A DNA stretch of 14,730 bases from an uncultured Porphyromonadaceae bacterium (GCA_947176615.1 CAMWRO010000042.1:1-14730); one strand, 5' to 3'; shown: positions 5,882-13,721, counted from the stretch's first letter. Made by a program: numbers and translations. The notes: generated by a model from the sequence alone, not told the origin.

Positions 5882-7552
5882 TCAATAACCTTTGTTCTGT
5901 TTCCAGTTGGTATTGGTGTTCATCTCGCCGGTGGGGATGGGGAGGAGTCGGCGCCAGTATTCGGTCTTGGCACCGGGGTTCACGTCATGTTTCCAGCCCC
6001 AGTCGTTTTCAAACTGGCCGAAACGGATGAGGTCGTTGCGTCGCCACATCTCGAAGATGAACTCGCGTGAACGCTCGTCGAGAAGGTCCTGCAGGGTGGG
6101 GGTGCCGGTGACATGAGGAGCATTGGAGCAGTCACGCACCTGATTCATGAGTGAGGCGGGGGTGTCGCCGTTGGTTGCGGCGGCTCCGCGCAGGATACAC
6201 TCGGCCTTCATCAGCAGAATGTCGGCATAGCGGAAGATGGGTATATCGTTGGTCTGCTTGCGGCTCCATGACAGGTAGTCCTCCTCGCGGGCGGGATATT
6301 TAATGAGGCGGGCACCCTTGGTGAGGTTGGTCCATTCGTTGTCAAGACCGACCGAGAACACGTCAATGTTATCAAATTCAAAGGTTTTCTGATAAACAAG
6401 AGGACCGCGTTCACGCTTAAAGGTACTGTTGCGGTAAACGATTACAGGTTCATCGGTAAACTTGTAACCCTCAGTTTCGTTGGTCATGCGATAGGCTTGG
6501 CCGCATTGTACCATCTCGTTGCGCTCGTCTCCTTCAAGACAGAAACGGTCGACGGCCTCGGGGGTCATAATCATGTTGCATGCAATTGAACTTGACGGAA
6601 TCCATGTCCAAGGTGCAGGGTTGAGACAGCCGAAATCCTTGTAGCCGCCGCTGAAACGGGCGATTTCGTGACCGGCCCAGTAAACACCACCGCCAAATGT
6701 CGCGGGGTCCATCGGCATGGCATAGATAAAGTCCTTGATATGCACGCCGTTGTCGGGGAAAAATTTCTTGCGATAACCGTTGCCGACTTCAAAGATGCCT
6801 GACTTGATGATTTCGTCACACCATTTCACGCAGTCGTCAAGTTTCTCGTTGGGAGTGGAACCGGTGACGGTCTCGATGTCGTTGGTATAGACACCCCAGT
6901 TGATATAGAGCTTTGCAAGCAGGGCCTCGGCCATCCACTTGTTGGGGCGGCCGTAGGTCGACACGTCGTTGGCCTCGCTGAGGTCGGGGATGACTTCGAG
7001 AAGTTCCTGCTCGATCCAGCGGGCAACGTCGGCGCGGGGTTGGCGGTCGATAACCTCACCCTCCTCGACAACATGGTCAAGGATGGGGAAGTCGCCGTAG
7101 AGTTCCATCATCCAGAAGTGGTAGAAAGCGCGGATTGCACGGAGGGGAGCCACAACGGGGTCTTTGCCGTCGGGGCCGCCGTAGGCGAGGATGCGGGGAT
7201 TGGTATAGGTGATGCCGCGCATTACTTCGCCGATGAGTCCCACGCCGGGAACGTCGGGGTTGAGTTTATGAATCGAGGGGTAGAACCATCGTCCGTTGTC
7301 AAAATAGGAATCGGTTCCGTAGCAAATGCCGAAAATCTCATCGCCCTGACACAGGATTCCTTCCCAGAAGTTGCGTCCGAGCCATGCCTCGTTGCGCAGG
7401 AAGTAGTAGCAGCCGTCAAATTCGCCCGCAGTGGCTATCTCCGAGTCGGGGAACTGGGGATAGTAACCCACGATGGGGGTGTCGAGGTCGGTACAGGCGG
7501 CGGTTCCGGCAAGAACACCGGAGAGCATTAATGCTTTGATATATTGTTTCAT
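5882..7552 (-). CDS. susD: SusD/RagB family outer-membrane glycan-binding lipoprotein
   Basis: 556 residues. The signal peptide ends in a lipobox with C20 (LAGTAAC), followed by TDLDTP, so the mature protein is lipid-anchored and expected at the cell surface. Typical SusD traits are the N-terminal region around residues 40-80, the helical TPR-like core (AEALLAKLYINWGVY), the C-terminal IFRYADILLMKAECILR segment and the RSREFIFEMWRRNDLIRFG segment near the end. It finishes with NWKQNKGY, a usual SusD ending. It caps the SusC barrel and delivers glycan (or peptide) to it. It starts 21 nt after the susC stop, in the same transcript. The particular ligand cannot be deduced. Confidence 0.96.
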   Translation of the reverse strand: MKQYIKALMLSGVLAGTAACTDLDTPIVGYYPQFPDSEIATAGEFDGCYYFLRNEAWLGRNFWEGILCQGDEIFGICYGTDSYFDNGRWFYPSIHKLNPDVPGVGLIGEVMRGITYTNPRILAYGGPDGKDPVVAPLRAIRAFYHFWMMELYGDFPILDHVVEEGEVIDRQPRADVARWIEQELLEVIPDLSEANDVSTYGRPNKWMAEALLAKLYINWGVYTNDIETVTGSTPNEKLDDCVKWCDEIIKSGIFEVGNGYRKKFFPDNGVHIKDFIYAMPMDPATFGGGVYWAGHEIARFSGGYKDFGCLNPAPWTWIPSSSIACNMIMTPEAVDRFCLEGDERNEMVQCGQAYRMTNETEGYKFTDEPVIVYRNSTFKRERGPLVYQKTFEFDNIDVFSVGLDNEWTNLTKGARLIKYPAREEDYLSWSRKQTNDIPIFRYADILLMKAECILRGAAATNGDTPASLMNQVRDCSNAPHVTGTPTLQDLLDERSREFIFEMWRRNDLIRFGQFENDWGWKHDVNPGAKTEYWRRLLPIPTGEMNTNTNWKQNKGY

Positions 7553-7573
7553 GATGTATCGTCTCTTTAAGGA

Positions 7574-10500
7574 TTAGAAATTGATTTGGGCACCCACGAG
7601 GAACTGGCGGCAGCGGGGATAGTGGTCGTTGCGCGAGTCGTTGCCCGGTTCGAGTCCGCCGAGGCAGATTTCGGGGTCGCGGCCTGTGTAGCCGGTGATG
7701 GTAAAGAGGTTGTTGCCCGACACATAGAGGCGGATGTCGCTCAGCCAGCCGTTGAAGCAGTTGCGGAAGGTGTAACCGAGGGTGGCGGTGGAGAGCTTGA
7801 AGTAAGAGCCGTTTTCGAGATAGCGGTCACTGGGATACTGCGACGAGGTGTCGGTGGGACGCTGGTTGTCGACAATCGACTTCATGACGTTCTTGCCGGC
7901 CGAAACGTTGCCGACGTTTTCAAAGTAGGCGCGTGGCTCGTTGAAAATCTTCTGACCGAATACGCCGGTGAAGAACAGGTTGAGGTCCCAGTTGCGATAA
8001 GTGACGGTGTTGTTCCATCCCATGGTGAGCTTGGGCTGGGCCGAGCCGACAATCGCGCGGTCTTTTTCCTGAGGGGTGAGGGTCATGACGGGGTTTCCGT
8101 CGGCATCAAGGATAAGGTCTCCGGCCTTGGCGGTTCCGTCAACGACGGCGGGGTCGTTCTCGTCATAGCGGGTATAGAACTGCGAGATGCCGTTTTCGTT
8201 GTAACCGCCCCACTGCCACATGTAGAATGTGCCGATAGGCTGGCCCTCGATAATGCGTTGGATTGTCGCGGTCGACACGCCGAGCGAGGGGTTGTAGCGG
8301 TTGATGATGCCGGCGTTGAAGCCTGCGCCGGGATTGGAGACGCTGACAACCTCATTCTTGTTGTGGGAGAAGTTGAGCGATGTGCTCCACTGGAAATTGC
8401 GAGTCTGAACAGGCACGGCGTTGATTGAGATTTCTACACCGCGGTTGCGCATCTTGCCCACGTTGGCAATCAGAGTCCCGACAGGGTAAAGGGCGGTAGA
8501 CACCGGGTACTCCCAGATCATGTCTTTCGTGTCTTTGTTGTAGTACTCGACGGTACCGTTGATGCGGCCGTTGAGGAATGCGAAGTCGAGGCCGACGTTG
8601 AGCATCGTCGTGGTCTCCCACTTTAGGTTTGCATTCTCATTGCGGGCGGCTGTCACGCCTTTCCAAGTCTCGGTTTCGCCGGTTACGGGGTTTACATAGT
8701 CGAAACGGGCGCCCATGTCGTAATAGAAACGCGCTGTGAGGATGTCAAATCCCTGCGAGTTGCCGCTCTGGCCCCATCCGGCACGCACCTTGAGGTCGTC
8801 GAAAACGTTGAGGCTCTTGATGAAGCTTTCCTCACTGAGGCGCCATGCCAAAGATGCCGAGGGGAAAGTGGCCCACCGGTTGTTGGCTCCGAATACCGAC
8901 GCGCCGTCACGACGCACGGCGGCCTGAAGGATATACTTGGATGCAAGCGAGTAGTTGACGCGCCCGTAGAATGAAATCATTTTCTTGGGTTTCATCAGCT
9001 CGGCCTGTACCGGGTCAGTGTCCCAGTAGGTCGCTGCGCCGATGTTGTTCCACCACAGCGAGTCGTCAAGGAATCCGTAACCGGTGGCTTTGAAACCTTC
9101 ACCGTTCTTTTCCTCTTCCCAAGAGTAACCGGCCATGAGCGAGAGCTTGTGAATCTTGTTGAAAGTCTTGTCATAGTTGGCATAGATTTCCATCAGTTTC
9201 TTGTAGTCGGTAGTGGTCTTGCGCGAAGTCTGACCATTCTTGAACGTGGTCTGTGACTGGTGTGACTGGTAGTCCTTGTAGTCGTAGTTCTGGGTGTTGT
9301 AGGAGAAGTTGGCGTTGAGCAACAGTCCTTCGATGATTTTCAGCGAGGCTTTCCCGGTCACTTGGAACCGCTTGAAAGTGGCGCGGCTGTCATCTTCATA
9401 TATAAGGGCCATCGGGTTGACGTTCTGGGAGATAGAGAGGTCTTTATACCATGTCCCGTCCTCGTTGCGCACCGGCACGAGGGGCGAGTAATAATACATG
9501 GCGTTGTAAACCGACAAGCCGTTGGCACCGCGGGGGACACCCCACTCGTTGCGCACGTTTCCGTTGACACCGACAGCGAGGGTCAGGCGGTCTTTGAGAG
9601 TCTTGGTCTCGACATAGGAGCGGGCTGTGAACAGGTTGTTGCCGACACCCTTGATGACGCCGTCGCGGGCGATGTAGTTGACCGAGACGTTATAGCTGGT
9701 CGACTTGCCTCCGCCGCTGATTGACAGGTTGTGGTTGTGGGCGAAACCTGTGCGCTGCACCTCTTTTTTCCAGTCGGTGTTGTAGCCGAGGTCGTTCTTG
9801 AGGGTGATGCCGTTGGCTTCGGCATAGGCGCGAAGCTCGTCGGCGCTCATCATGTCGTGGTCGTTGGCAACCCATTCCCACGAGGCATATCCGCTGTAGG
9901 TTACCTTGGCCGGGCCTTCAGAGCCGCGCTTGGTAGTCACGATGATAACGCCGTTGGCGGCCTTTGAGCCGTAGATTGCTGTCGCCGATGCGTCGCGGAG
10001 CACGTCGATTGACTCAATGTCGCCCGGAGGGATGAGGTTGAGGTTCACGCCGGGAATTCCGTCGACCACATAGAGGGGTTCGGTCGAGCCGTTGAGGGTC
10101 GACGCGCCGCGCAGGGTCATGGAGTTGACACCGCCGTTGGGGTCGGAGTTCTGTACCACGACGAGGCCGGGAACCTTGCCTTGGAGTAGCTGGCCCGGGT
10201 CGGTGTAGGCGCCCACGTTGAGGTCTTTGGCCTGTACGGTCGATATTGAGCCGGTCAGGTCCTTGCGCTGCATCGTGCCGTAACCGACAACGACGACTTC
10301 GTCAAGAATCTGCTGGTCTTCTTTGAGGACGATGTCGAGATGAGAGGCGTTTACAGGGACTTCCTGTGTGATGTAGCCGATATAGGAGACTACGAGAGTC
10401 TTGCCTTGGGCGACCTTGATGGCGAAGTTGCCGTCAATATCGGTGCTGACACCTTGCTGGGTACCTTTAATCAGTACCGAAGCTCCTGTTAGGGGTTCGC

Positions 10501-10636
10501 CTTGAGTATCGGTCACGGTACCGGTGATATTGTTTTGTGCCGATATACTGATATTTCCAAGGAGTAATGCCAATAAGAACAGGCATGCAGATAGCAATCT
10601 GCTACATGGGGGGGTAAAATGTCTTTCTCTTTGCAT
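7574..10636 (-). CDS. susC: SusC/RagA family TonB-dependent outer-membrane transporter
   Basis: 1020 residues. A signal peptide (about 1-33, ending ISA-Q) is followed by a carboxypeptidase-D-like regulatory domain (about 37-105, ITGTVTDTQGEPLTGASVLIKG). Next come the TonB-box-like LDEVVVVGYG (111-120), the plug domain (ISTVQAKDLN, VVDGIPG, ATAIYGSKAANGVIIVTTKRG) and a long beta-barrel ending in phenylalanine (QFLVGAQINF). Length and order are normal for SusC. It imports ligand bound by the SusD partner, powered by TonB-ExbBD. It is the first gene of the operon, with a well-formed promoter about 157 nt upstream and a hairpin in the leader. There is no N-terminal STN domain, so direct anti-sigma signalling through this receptor is not indicated. 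Confidence 0.97.
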   Translation of the reverse strand: MQRERHFTPPCSRLLSACLFLLALLLGNISISAQNNITGTVTDTQGEPLTGASVLIKGTQQGVSTDIDGNFAIKVAQGKTLVVSYIGYITQEVPVNASHLDIVLKEDQQILDEVVVVGYGTMQRKDLTGSISTVQAKDLNVGAYTDPGQLLQGKVPGLVVVQNSDPNGGVNSMTLRGASTLNGSTEPLYVVDGIPGVNLNLIPPGDIESIDVLRDASATAIYGSKAANGVIIVTTKRGSEGPAKVTYSGYASWEWVANDHDMMSADELRAYAEANGITLKNDLGYNTDWKKEVQRTGFAHNHNLSISGGGKSTSYNVSVNYIARDGVIKGVGNNLFTARSYVETKTLKDRLTLAVGVNGNVRNEWGVPRGANGLSVYNAMYYYSPLVPVRNEDGTWYKDLSISQNVNPMALIYEDDSRATFKRFQVTGKASLKIIEGLLLNANFSYNTQNYDYKDYQSHQSQTTFKNGQTSRKTTTDYKKLMEIYANYDKTFNKIHKLSLMAGYSWEEEKNGEGFKATGYGFLDDSLWWNNIGAATYWDTDPVQAELMKPKKMISFYGRVNYSLASKYILQAAVRRDGASVFGANNRWATFPSASLAWRLSEESFIKSLNVFDDLKVRAGWGQSGNSQGFDILTARFYYDMGARFDYVNPVTGETETWKGVTAARNENANLKWETTTMLNVGLDFAFLNGRINGTVEYYNKDTKDMIWEYPVSTALYPVGTLIANVGKMRNRGVEISINAVPVQTRNFQWSTSLNFSHNKNEVVSVSNPGAGFNAGIINRYNPSLGVSTATIQRIIEGQPIGTFYMWQWGGYNENGISQFYTRYDENDPAVVDGTAKAGDLILDADGNPVMTLTPQEKDRAIVGSAQPKLTMGWNNTVTYRNWDLNLFFTGVFGQKIFNEPRAYFENVGNVSAGKNVMKSIVDNQRPTDTSSQYPSDRYLENGSYFKLSTATLGYTFRNCFNGWLSDIRLYVSGNNLFTITGYTGRDPEICLGGLEPGNDSRNDHYPRCRQFLVGAQINF

Positions 10637-10696
10637 GTTGAGAAAATGAATGGTTAACTATTTGTTTTGATCTAAGGGTAAAGCTATGGCATTCGG

Positions 10697-10715
10697 CCGT
10701 TTCTACACGAAACGG
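10697..10715 (-). promoter_or_regulatory. Hairpin in the susC leader
   Basis: CCGTTTC-TACAC-GAAACGG forms a perfect 7-bp stem with a 5-nt loop; one G-T wobble and one G-C pair could extend it to 9 bp. It sits in the predicted 5' untranslated region about 60 nt before the susC ATG. No T-run follows on the minus strand, so it is not an obvious terminator. It could be a target for a small RNA or RNA-binding protein. The rest of the 319-nt gap between rlmN and susC holds the promoter and candidate operator listed separately; I see no ORF of note in it. Confidence 0.5.
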
Positions 10716-10792
10716 TCAGGTACTATTGTCGGCAAAAGCAAGGGGGTTATTGTATCGCTCCGTTGCTGCCGGTAAGGTTGGTATCAGTGACG

Positions 10793-10824
10793 CAAATTTA
10801 TTGGTTTTATACTTTCTATGCAAA
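10793..10824 (-). promoter_or_regulatory. Promoter of the susC-susD-repeat protein operon
   Basis: The minus strand carries TTTG (10821-10824), a 20-nt spacer, and TAAATTTG (10793-10800), a full match to the Bacteroidetes housekeeping consensus TTTG-N19-21-TAnnTTTG. Transcription should start near 10786, giving a leader of about 150 nt. No ECF-type AAC/CGTC promoter was seen here, so control by a conventional activator or global regulator is more likely than by an ECF sigma factor. Confidence 0.8.
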
Positions 10825-10837
10825 AAACCAAGCCTCG

Positions 10838-10851
10838 TTAACGTATGTTAA
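10838..10851. promoter_or_regulatory. Candidate operator upstream of the susC promoter
   Basis: TTAAC-GTAT-GTTAA is an inverted repeat lying 13 bp upstream of the -33 box, centred about 60 bp before the predicted start site. That is a usual place for an activator. A further GTTAA overlaps its right side (GTTAAGTTAA). The regulator is unknown, and AT-rich inverted repeats of this length can occur by chance. Confidence 0.25.
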
Positions 10852-10955
10852 GTTAAAAATCGGAGCAGTGTGTGAAATCTGTTTACCTATAGGGTGCGAT
10901 AATCCGCCGAGAGGGGAATGGCTTGCCGGAATCAGGTACGGAAAGCGCGCGACTG

Positions 10956-11981
10956 TCAGCTTTTTTCACCGCTGAGCATCCCGCAGGCTGCTGCGATGTC
11001 CTCGCCGCGCGAGGTGCGGATGGTTGCGGTGATTCCGCGCTCGTTGAGGCGGTCGCGGAAGGCTTCCATGACGGGAGTGGGGGAGGTGCCGTGGGGAAAG
11101 TCGGGGATGGCGTGGAAACGGATGAGGTTGACGCGGCAGTCAAGGCCGTGGAGCAGTCGGGCGAGGGCGTCGGCATGGCGCAGGTCGTCGTTTACGCCGC
11201 CCCACATGATGTATTCGGCCGAAAGCCGGCGCTGGTGGGCGAAGTCATAGCCGCGCAACAGGTCGAGGACGCGCACGAGCGGGAAGGCCCGCTGCACCGG
11301 CATGAGCGAGGCGCGCTCGTCGGCAAACGGGGAGTGTACGCTGATTGCGACATGTACCCGCGTCTCGTCAAGAAGCCGCCGCAGGGTGTCGAGCTTGCCG
11401 ATTGACGAAACGGTTATGCGCTTGGGACTCCACGCGAGGCCCCACGGGGCGGTGAGAATGTCGATGGCGCGCAGCACCTCGTCGACATTGTCGAGGGGTT
11501 CCCCCATCCCCATGAACACGACATTGGTGAGCGACAGGCTCTCGGGAATCGAAAGAATCTGGTTGATTATCGCCGTGGCGGTCAGGTTGCCGTGAAATCC
11601 CTGCCGCCCGGTCATGCAGAAAGAGCAGTTCATGCGGCATCCGGCCTGAGAGGAGACACACAGGGTCGCGCGGTCGCGGTCGGGGATATAGACACTCTCG
11701 ATGTCACGACCGCCCGCGCCTGTAAACAGGTATTTGACCGTCCCGTCGGTCGAGCGGGCCTCGGCCTTGGGGGTTTCGCGCCCCACGGTGTAATGGTCGT
11801 TGAGCCATGCGCGGGCACTCTTGGAAATGTCGGTCATCTCGTCGATAGAGGTGACGCGGGCTGTATAGAGCCAGCGGGCAATCTGCTTGGCTGCAAAGGG
11901 GCGCAATCCGGCCTCGGCGGCGATGTCGCGCAACTGTTCGAGGGTGTTGCCTATAAGGGGAAGTTTCATAATCTCGCTCAA
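10956..11981 (-). CDS. rlmN: Dual-specificity 23S rRNA A2503 / tRNA A37 C2-methyltransferase, radical SAM
   Basis: 341 residues, cytoplasmic. The radical SAM cluster is C115-x3-C119-x2-C122 (CRMNCSFC). The two extra cysteines of the RlmN mechanism are present: C108, seven residues before the cluster as in E. coli C118/C125, and C333 in RGEDIAAACGML, equivalent to C355, which is methylated during catalysis. MGMGEPLDN, another family signature, is also present. The enzyme makes 2-methyladenosine in the ribosomal peptidyl-transferase centre and, in studied cases, in tRNA. The first ATG (11981) is used here. A second in-frame ATG at 11969 (MKLPLIG) is plausible because the predicted transcript start lies only about 10 nt before 11981. 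Cfr is less likely given the housekeeping neighbourhood. Confidence 0.95.
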   Translation of the reverse strand: MSEIMKLPLIGNTLEQLRDIAAEAGLRPFAAKQIARWLYTARVTSIDEMTDISKSARAWLNDHYTVGRETPKAEARSTDGTVKYLFTGAGGRDIESVYIPDRDRATLCVSSQAGCRMNCSFCMTGRQGFHGNLTATAIINQILSIPESLSLTNVVFMGMGEPLDNVDEVLRAIDILTAPWGLAWSPKRITVSSIGKLDTLRRLLDETRVHVAISVHSPFADERASLMPVQRAFPLVRVLDLLRGYDFAHQRRLSAEYIMWGGVNDDLRHADALARLLHGLDCRVNLIRFHAIPDFPHGTSPTPVMEAFRDRLNERGITATIRTSRGEDIAAACGMLSGEKS

Positions 11982-11998
11982 TTTTCGGGAGAGTGTTG

Positions 11999-12029
11999 CA
12001 AAGTTAGCAAGAATTACCGAAATGTGAAA
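11999..12029 (-). promoter_or_regulatory. Promoter of rlmN
   Basis: On the minus strand TAACTTTG (11999-12006) matches the -7 consensus. TTTC (12026-12029) lies 19 nt upstream as a 3/4 match to TTTG. The -33 part shares bases with the T-tract of the preceding terminator, so the end of one transcript and the promoter of the next overlap. Confidence 0.6.
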
Positions 12030-12071
12030 AAAATAACGCCCGGGACTGGGTCTCTCGACTTGTCCCGGGCG
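12026..12071 (-). terminator. Strong rho-independent terminator
   Basis: CGCCCGGGAC (12037-12046) pairs perfectly with GTCCCGGGCG (12062-12071) over 10 bp around a 15-nt loop. On the minus strand it is followed by TTATTTTTTTC. It would end transcripts coming from rnz and from the candidate small RNA. Confidence 0.85.
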
Positions 12072-12186
12072 GTTAAACCTTAGTAGTATTCTTGGAAACT
12101 TTTAAGTCTAATTATTTTAAGTAGATGTTCAGATTAATCCGGACATCTGCTCTTTGCTTTTGATGCTTTAGTTTCTGTTTTGTACT
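12026..12186 (-). ncRNA. Candidate small RNA (about 150-160 nt) between rnz and rlmN
   Basis: This stretch lacks a convincing ORF. It starts just downstream of an ECF-type promoter (12192-12217) and ends in a strong intrinsic terminator. It contains an AT-rich near-perfect hairpin (12123-12148, AGATGT...ACATCT around GATTAATC, one mismatch). Promoter, compact length, internal stem and terminator together look like a small-RNA gene. Alternatives are an extended 3' UTR of rnz with an internal start, or the leader of a lost gene. The 5' end is a prediction of about 6-9 nt past CGTC. Confidence 0.35.
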
Positions 12187-12191
12187 TATTA

Positions 12192-12217
12192 GACGGAATA
12201 ATCCAAGAATAGTTTCA
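12192..12217 (-). promoter_or_regulatory. ECF sigma-type promoter
   Basis: TGAAAC (12212-12217), exactly 16 nt, then CGTC (12192-12195) on the minus strand. This is the canonical extracytoplasmic-function sigma consensus (AAC at -35, CGTC at -10, 16-17 nt apart), and a TAATA stretch follows. It is not upstream of any protein gene in the window. Confidence 0.5.
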
Positions 12218-12260
12218 CGGGTTAAAACTTTTTGACATAATTTTAGACGCGATAAGACTG

Positions 12261-13178
12261 TCAGAGCAGGTCGATTTTCAATCCCTCGTTGGCGAGGGTG
12301 ACATCGGGGAACGCCTCTCGGGCCTGATCGAGGAGAATCTGCTCGCTGTTGTAACGCTTGGAATAGTGGCCGATTATGAGCCGGCGCGCACCGGCCATCG
12401 CGGCTATCGTCGCGGCCTCCCGGGCGGTGGAATGGCCGCGCTCCCGGGCGGTGGCGGCCAGCGAGTCGTCGTAGGTGGCCTCGTGATAGATGGTGTCGAC
12501 CCCCTTGACAGCCTCGGCCACGCGTGGATTCATGGCAGTGTCGCTGCAATAGGCATAGCTCATCGCCGGATCGGGGTCGGTGGTCAGTCGGTGGTTAGGG
12601 ACGACGATGCCGTCGGGGGTGGTGAAGTCTTCCCCCTCCTTGATGCGCGGATACATGAAAGTGGGGACGTTGTAAAACTTCACCATTTCGCCGTTGATGT
12701 GGCGCGGCTTGGATTTCTCGCGGAAAATGAACCCGCTGCACTCGGTGCGGTGGTAAAGGGGGAATGCCTCGACCGTCAGCGCGTGGTCCTCATAGATGAT
12801 GCCGTGCCGGCCGGGAGTGATGATGTCATATTCGATTTTCATTTCCTCGCTGCGGCAGAAGAAGTCCATCCACTCTTTCAGCAGCCGTGCGCCGTCGGGG
12901 AAAATGTGAACCGTCACGGTTCCCTCGACTTGGTGCAGGTCCATGGTTGACAGCAGTCCGGGAAGGCCGAAAAGATGGTCGCCGTGGAGATGGCTTATAA
13001 AAATGTGGCGCAATCGCGAGAATTTCAGGCCCATGCGTCGGAACTGCAGCTGTGCGCCCTCTCCGCAGTCAATCATGAACAGCCTGTCGCGGAAGTCAAT
13101 CACCTGACAAGACGGCTGATGGCGAGCCGTTGGAGTCGCAGAGCCGCATCCGAGAATATTTATTTGAAATTTAGCCAT
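12261..13178 (-). CDS. rnz: Ribonuclease Z (tRNA 3' endonuclease)
   Basis: 305 residues, metallo-beta-lactamase fold, cytoplasmic. The metal-binding motif H63-L-H65-G-D67-H68 is intact. Further ligands by family alignment are H143, D213 (SYAYCSD) and H271 (GHYSKRY), close to D211 and H269 of the Bacillus enzyme. The RGHST segment (H249) is also present. It cuts tRNA precursors after the discriminator base, which matters here because the neighbouring tRNA-Ala does not encode CCA. The length is normal for the short bacterial form. The N-terminus MAKFQINILGCGSATPT supports the chosen ATG. Its -7 box ends only 4 nt before the ATG, so the mRNA may be leaderless. Confidence 0.95.
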   Translation of the reverse strand: MAKFQINILGCGSATPTARHQPSCQVIDFRDRLFMIDCGEGAQLQFRRMGLKFSRLRHIFISHLHGDHLFGLPGLLSTMDLHQVEGTVTVHIFPDGARLLKEWMDFFCRSEEMKIEYDIITPGRHGIIYEDHALTVEAFPLYHRTECSGFIFREKSKPRHINGEMVKFYNVPTFMYPRIKEGEDFTTPDGIVVPNHRLTTDPDPAMSYAYCSDTAMNPRVAEAVKGVDTIYHEATYDDSLAATARERGHSTAREAATIAAMAGARRLIIGHYSKRYNSEQILLDQAREAFPDVTLANEGLKIDLL

Positions 13179-13182
13179 GCCC

Positions 13183-13190
13183 CAAAGTTA
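13183..13190 (-). promoter_or_regulatory. Promoter -7 box of rnz
   Basis: TAACTTTG on the minus strand, 4 nt from the rnz ATG. The -33 region has no clean TTTG. The expected start site falls at or beside the start codon. Confidence 0.5.
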
Positions 13191-13206
13191 CGAAAAATTT
13201 ATATAA

Positions 13207-13236
13207 ATGCATAATGCGTAATTCATAATGCATAAT
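13207..13236. repeat. Short direct repeats between divergent rnz and tadA
   Basis: ATGCATAAT occurs at 13207-13215 and 13228-13236, 21 bp apart (two helical turns), with an extra CATAAT at 13224-13229. It lies between the two divergent -7 boxes. It may be a shared operator or just low-complexity intergenic sequence. Confidence 0.4.
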
Positions 13237-13263
13237 TAAACGTGTGGACATCGAAAAAATCAT

Positions 13264-13271
13264 TAACTTTG
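13264..13271 (+). promoter_or_regulatory. Promoter -7 box of tadA-cobB
   Basis: TAACTTTG on the plus strand ends 6 nt before the tadA ATG at 13278. The -33 region is weak (TGTG at 13243-13246). Its position argues against a GTG start at 13242, which would place the promoter inside the coding region. Confidence 0.55.
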
Positions 13272-13277
13272 TCGATT

Positions 13278-13721
13278 ATGGATAATGACGAGAAATATAT
13301 GAAGATGGCGCTTGCCGAGGCGAGGCGGGCGGCTGAACTTGACGAGGTGCCTATCGGGGCGGTTGTCGTGAGTCCGCGCGGGACGGTGCTCGGGCGCGGC
13401 CACAATATGACCGAGGCGATGAACGACGTGAGCGCCCACGCCGAGATGCTTGCGCTGACGGCGGCTGCCGGGACAATCGGCGGGAAATATCTGAGCGACT
13501 GCACTCTGTATGTGACGGTTGAACCCTGTCTGATGTGTGCCGGGGCGATAGGGTGGAGCCAGATTTCGAGAATTGTCTATGGAGCGGCCGATTCCAAGCG
13601 CGGTTACTCAACTTTTGTGTCGCGGAATCCGTTTCATCCCAAGGCGACGGTGACGTCGGGCGTTCTCGCCGACGAGTGTGCTGCCCTTGTCAAGGATTTT
13701 TTCAAGAAAAAAAGGTTGTAA
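13278..13721 (+). CDS. tadA: tRNA adenosine(34) deaminase
   Basis: 147 residues from the ATG at 13278. The zinc and catalytic motifs of the deaminase are complete: H54-A-E56 (SAHAEMLAL) and P83-C84-L-M-C87 (EPCLMCAGA). The VPIGAVVV segment near residue 24 and the DSKRGY segment are usual for TadA. It converts A34 to inosine in tRNA-Arg(ACG). A GTG codon at 13242 would add 12 residues without family support, so it is rejected. It is the first gene of a plus-strand pair, with cobB starting 23 nt after its stop, and is divergent from rnz. A general cytidine or guanine deaminase is a less likely alternative. Confidence 0.93.
   Translation: MDNDEKYMKMALAEARRAAELDEVPIGAVVVSPRGTVLGRGHNMTEAMNDVSAHAEMLALTAAAGTIGGKYLSDCTLYVTVEPCLMCAGAIGWSQISRIVYGAADSKRGYSTFVSRNPFHPKATVTSGVLADECAALVKDFFKKKRL

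Noticed and set aside
11987..12000. 14-nt match GGAGAGTGTTGCAA shared (inverted) with 113-126
   Set aside because: A 14-nt match between two places is expected about once by chance over both strands of this window, and part of it belongs to the rlmN promoter.
12112..12549. 145-codon minus-strand frame overlapping the end of rnz and the intergenic region
   Set aside because: Two thirds lies in another frame of rnz with Arg/His-rich low-complexity translation. The remaining third (ETILGLFRLISTKQ...) has no start of its own and crosses the ECF-type promoter, so non-coding is the better reading.
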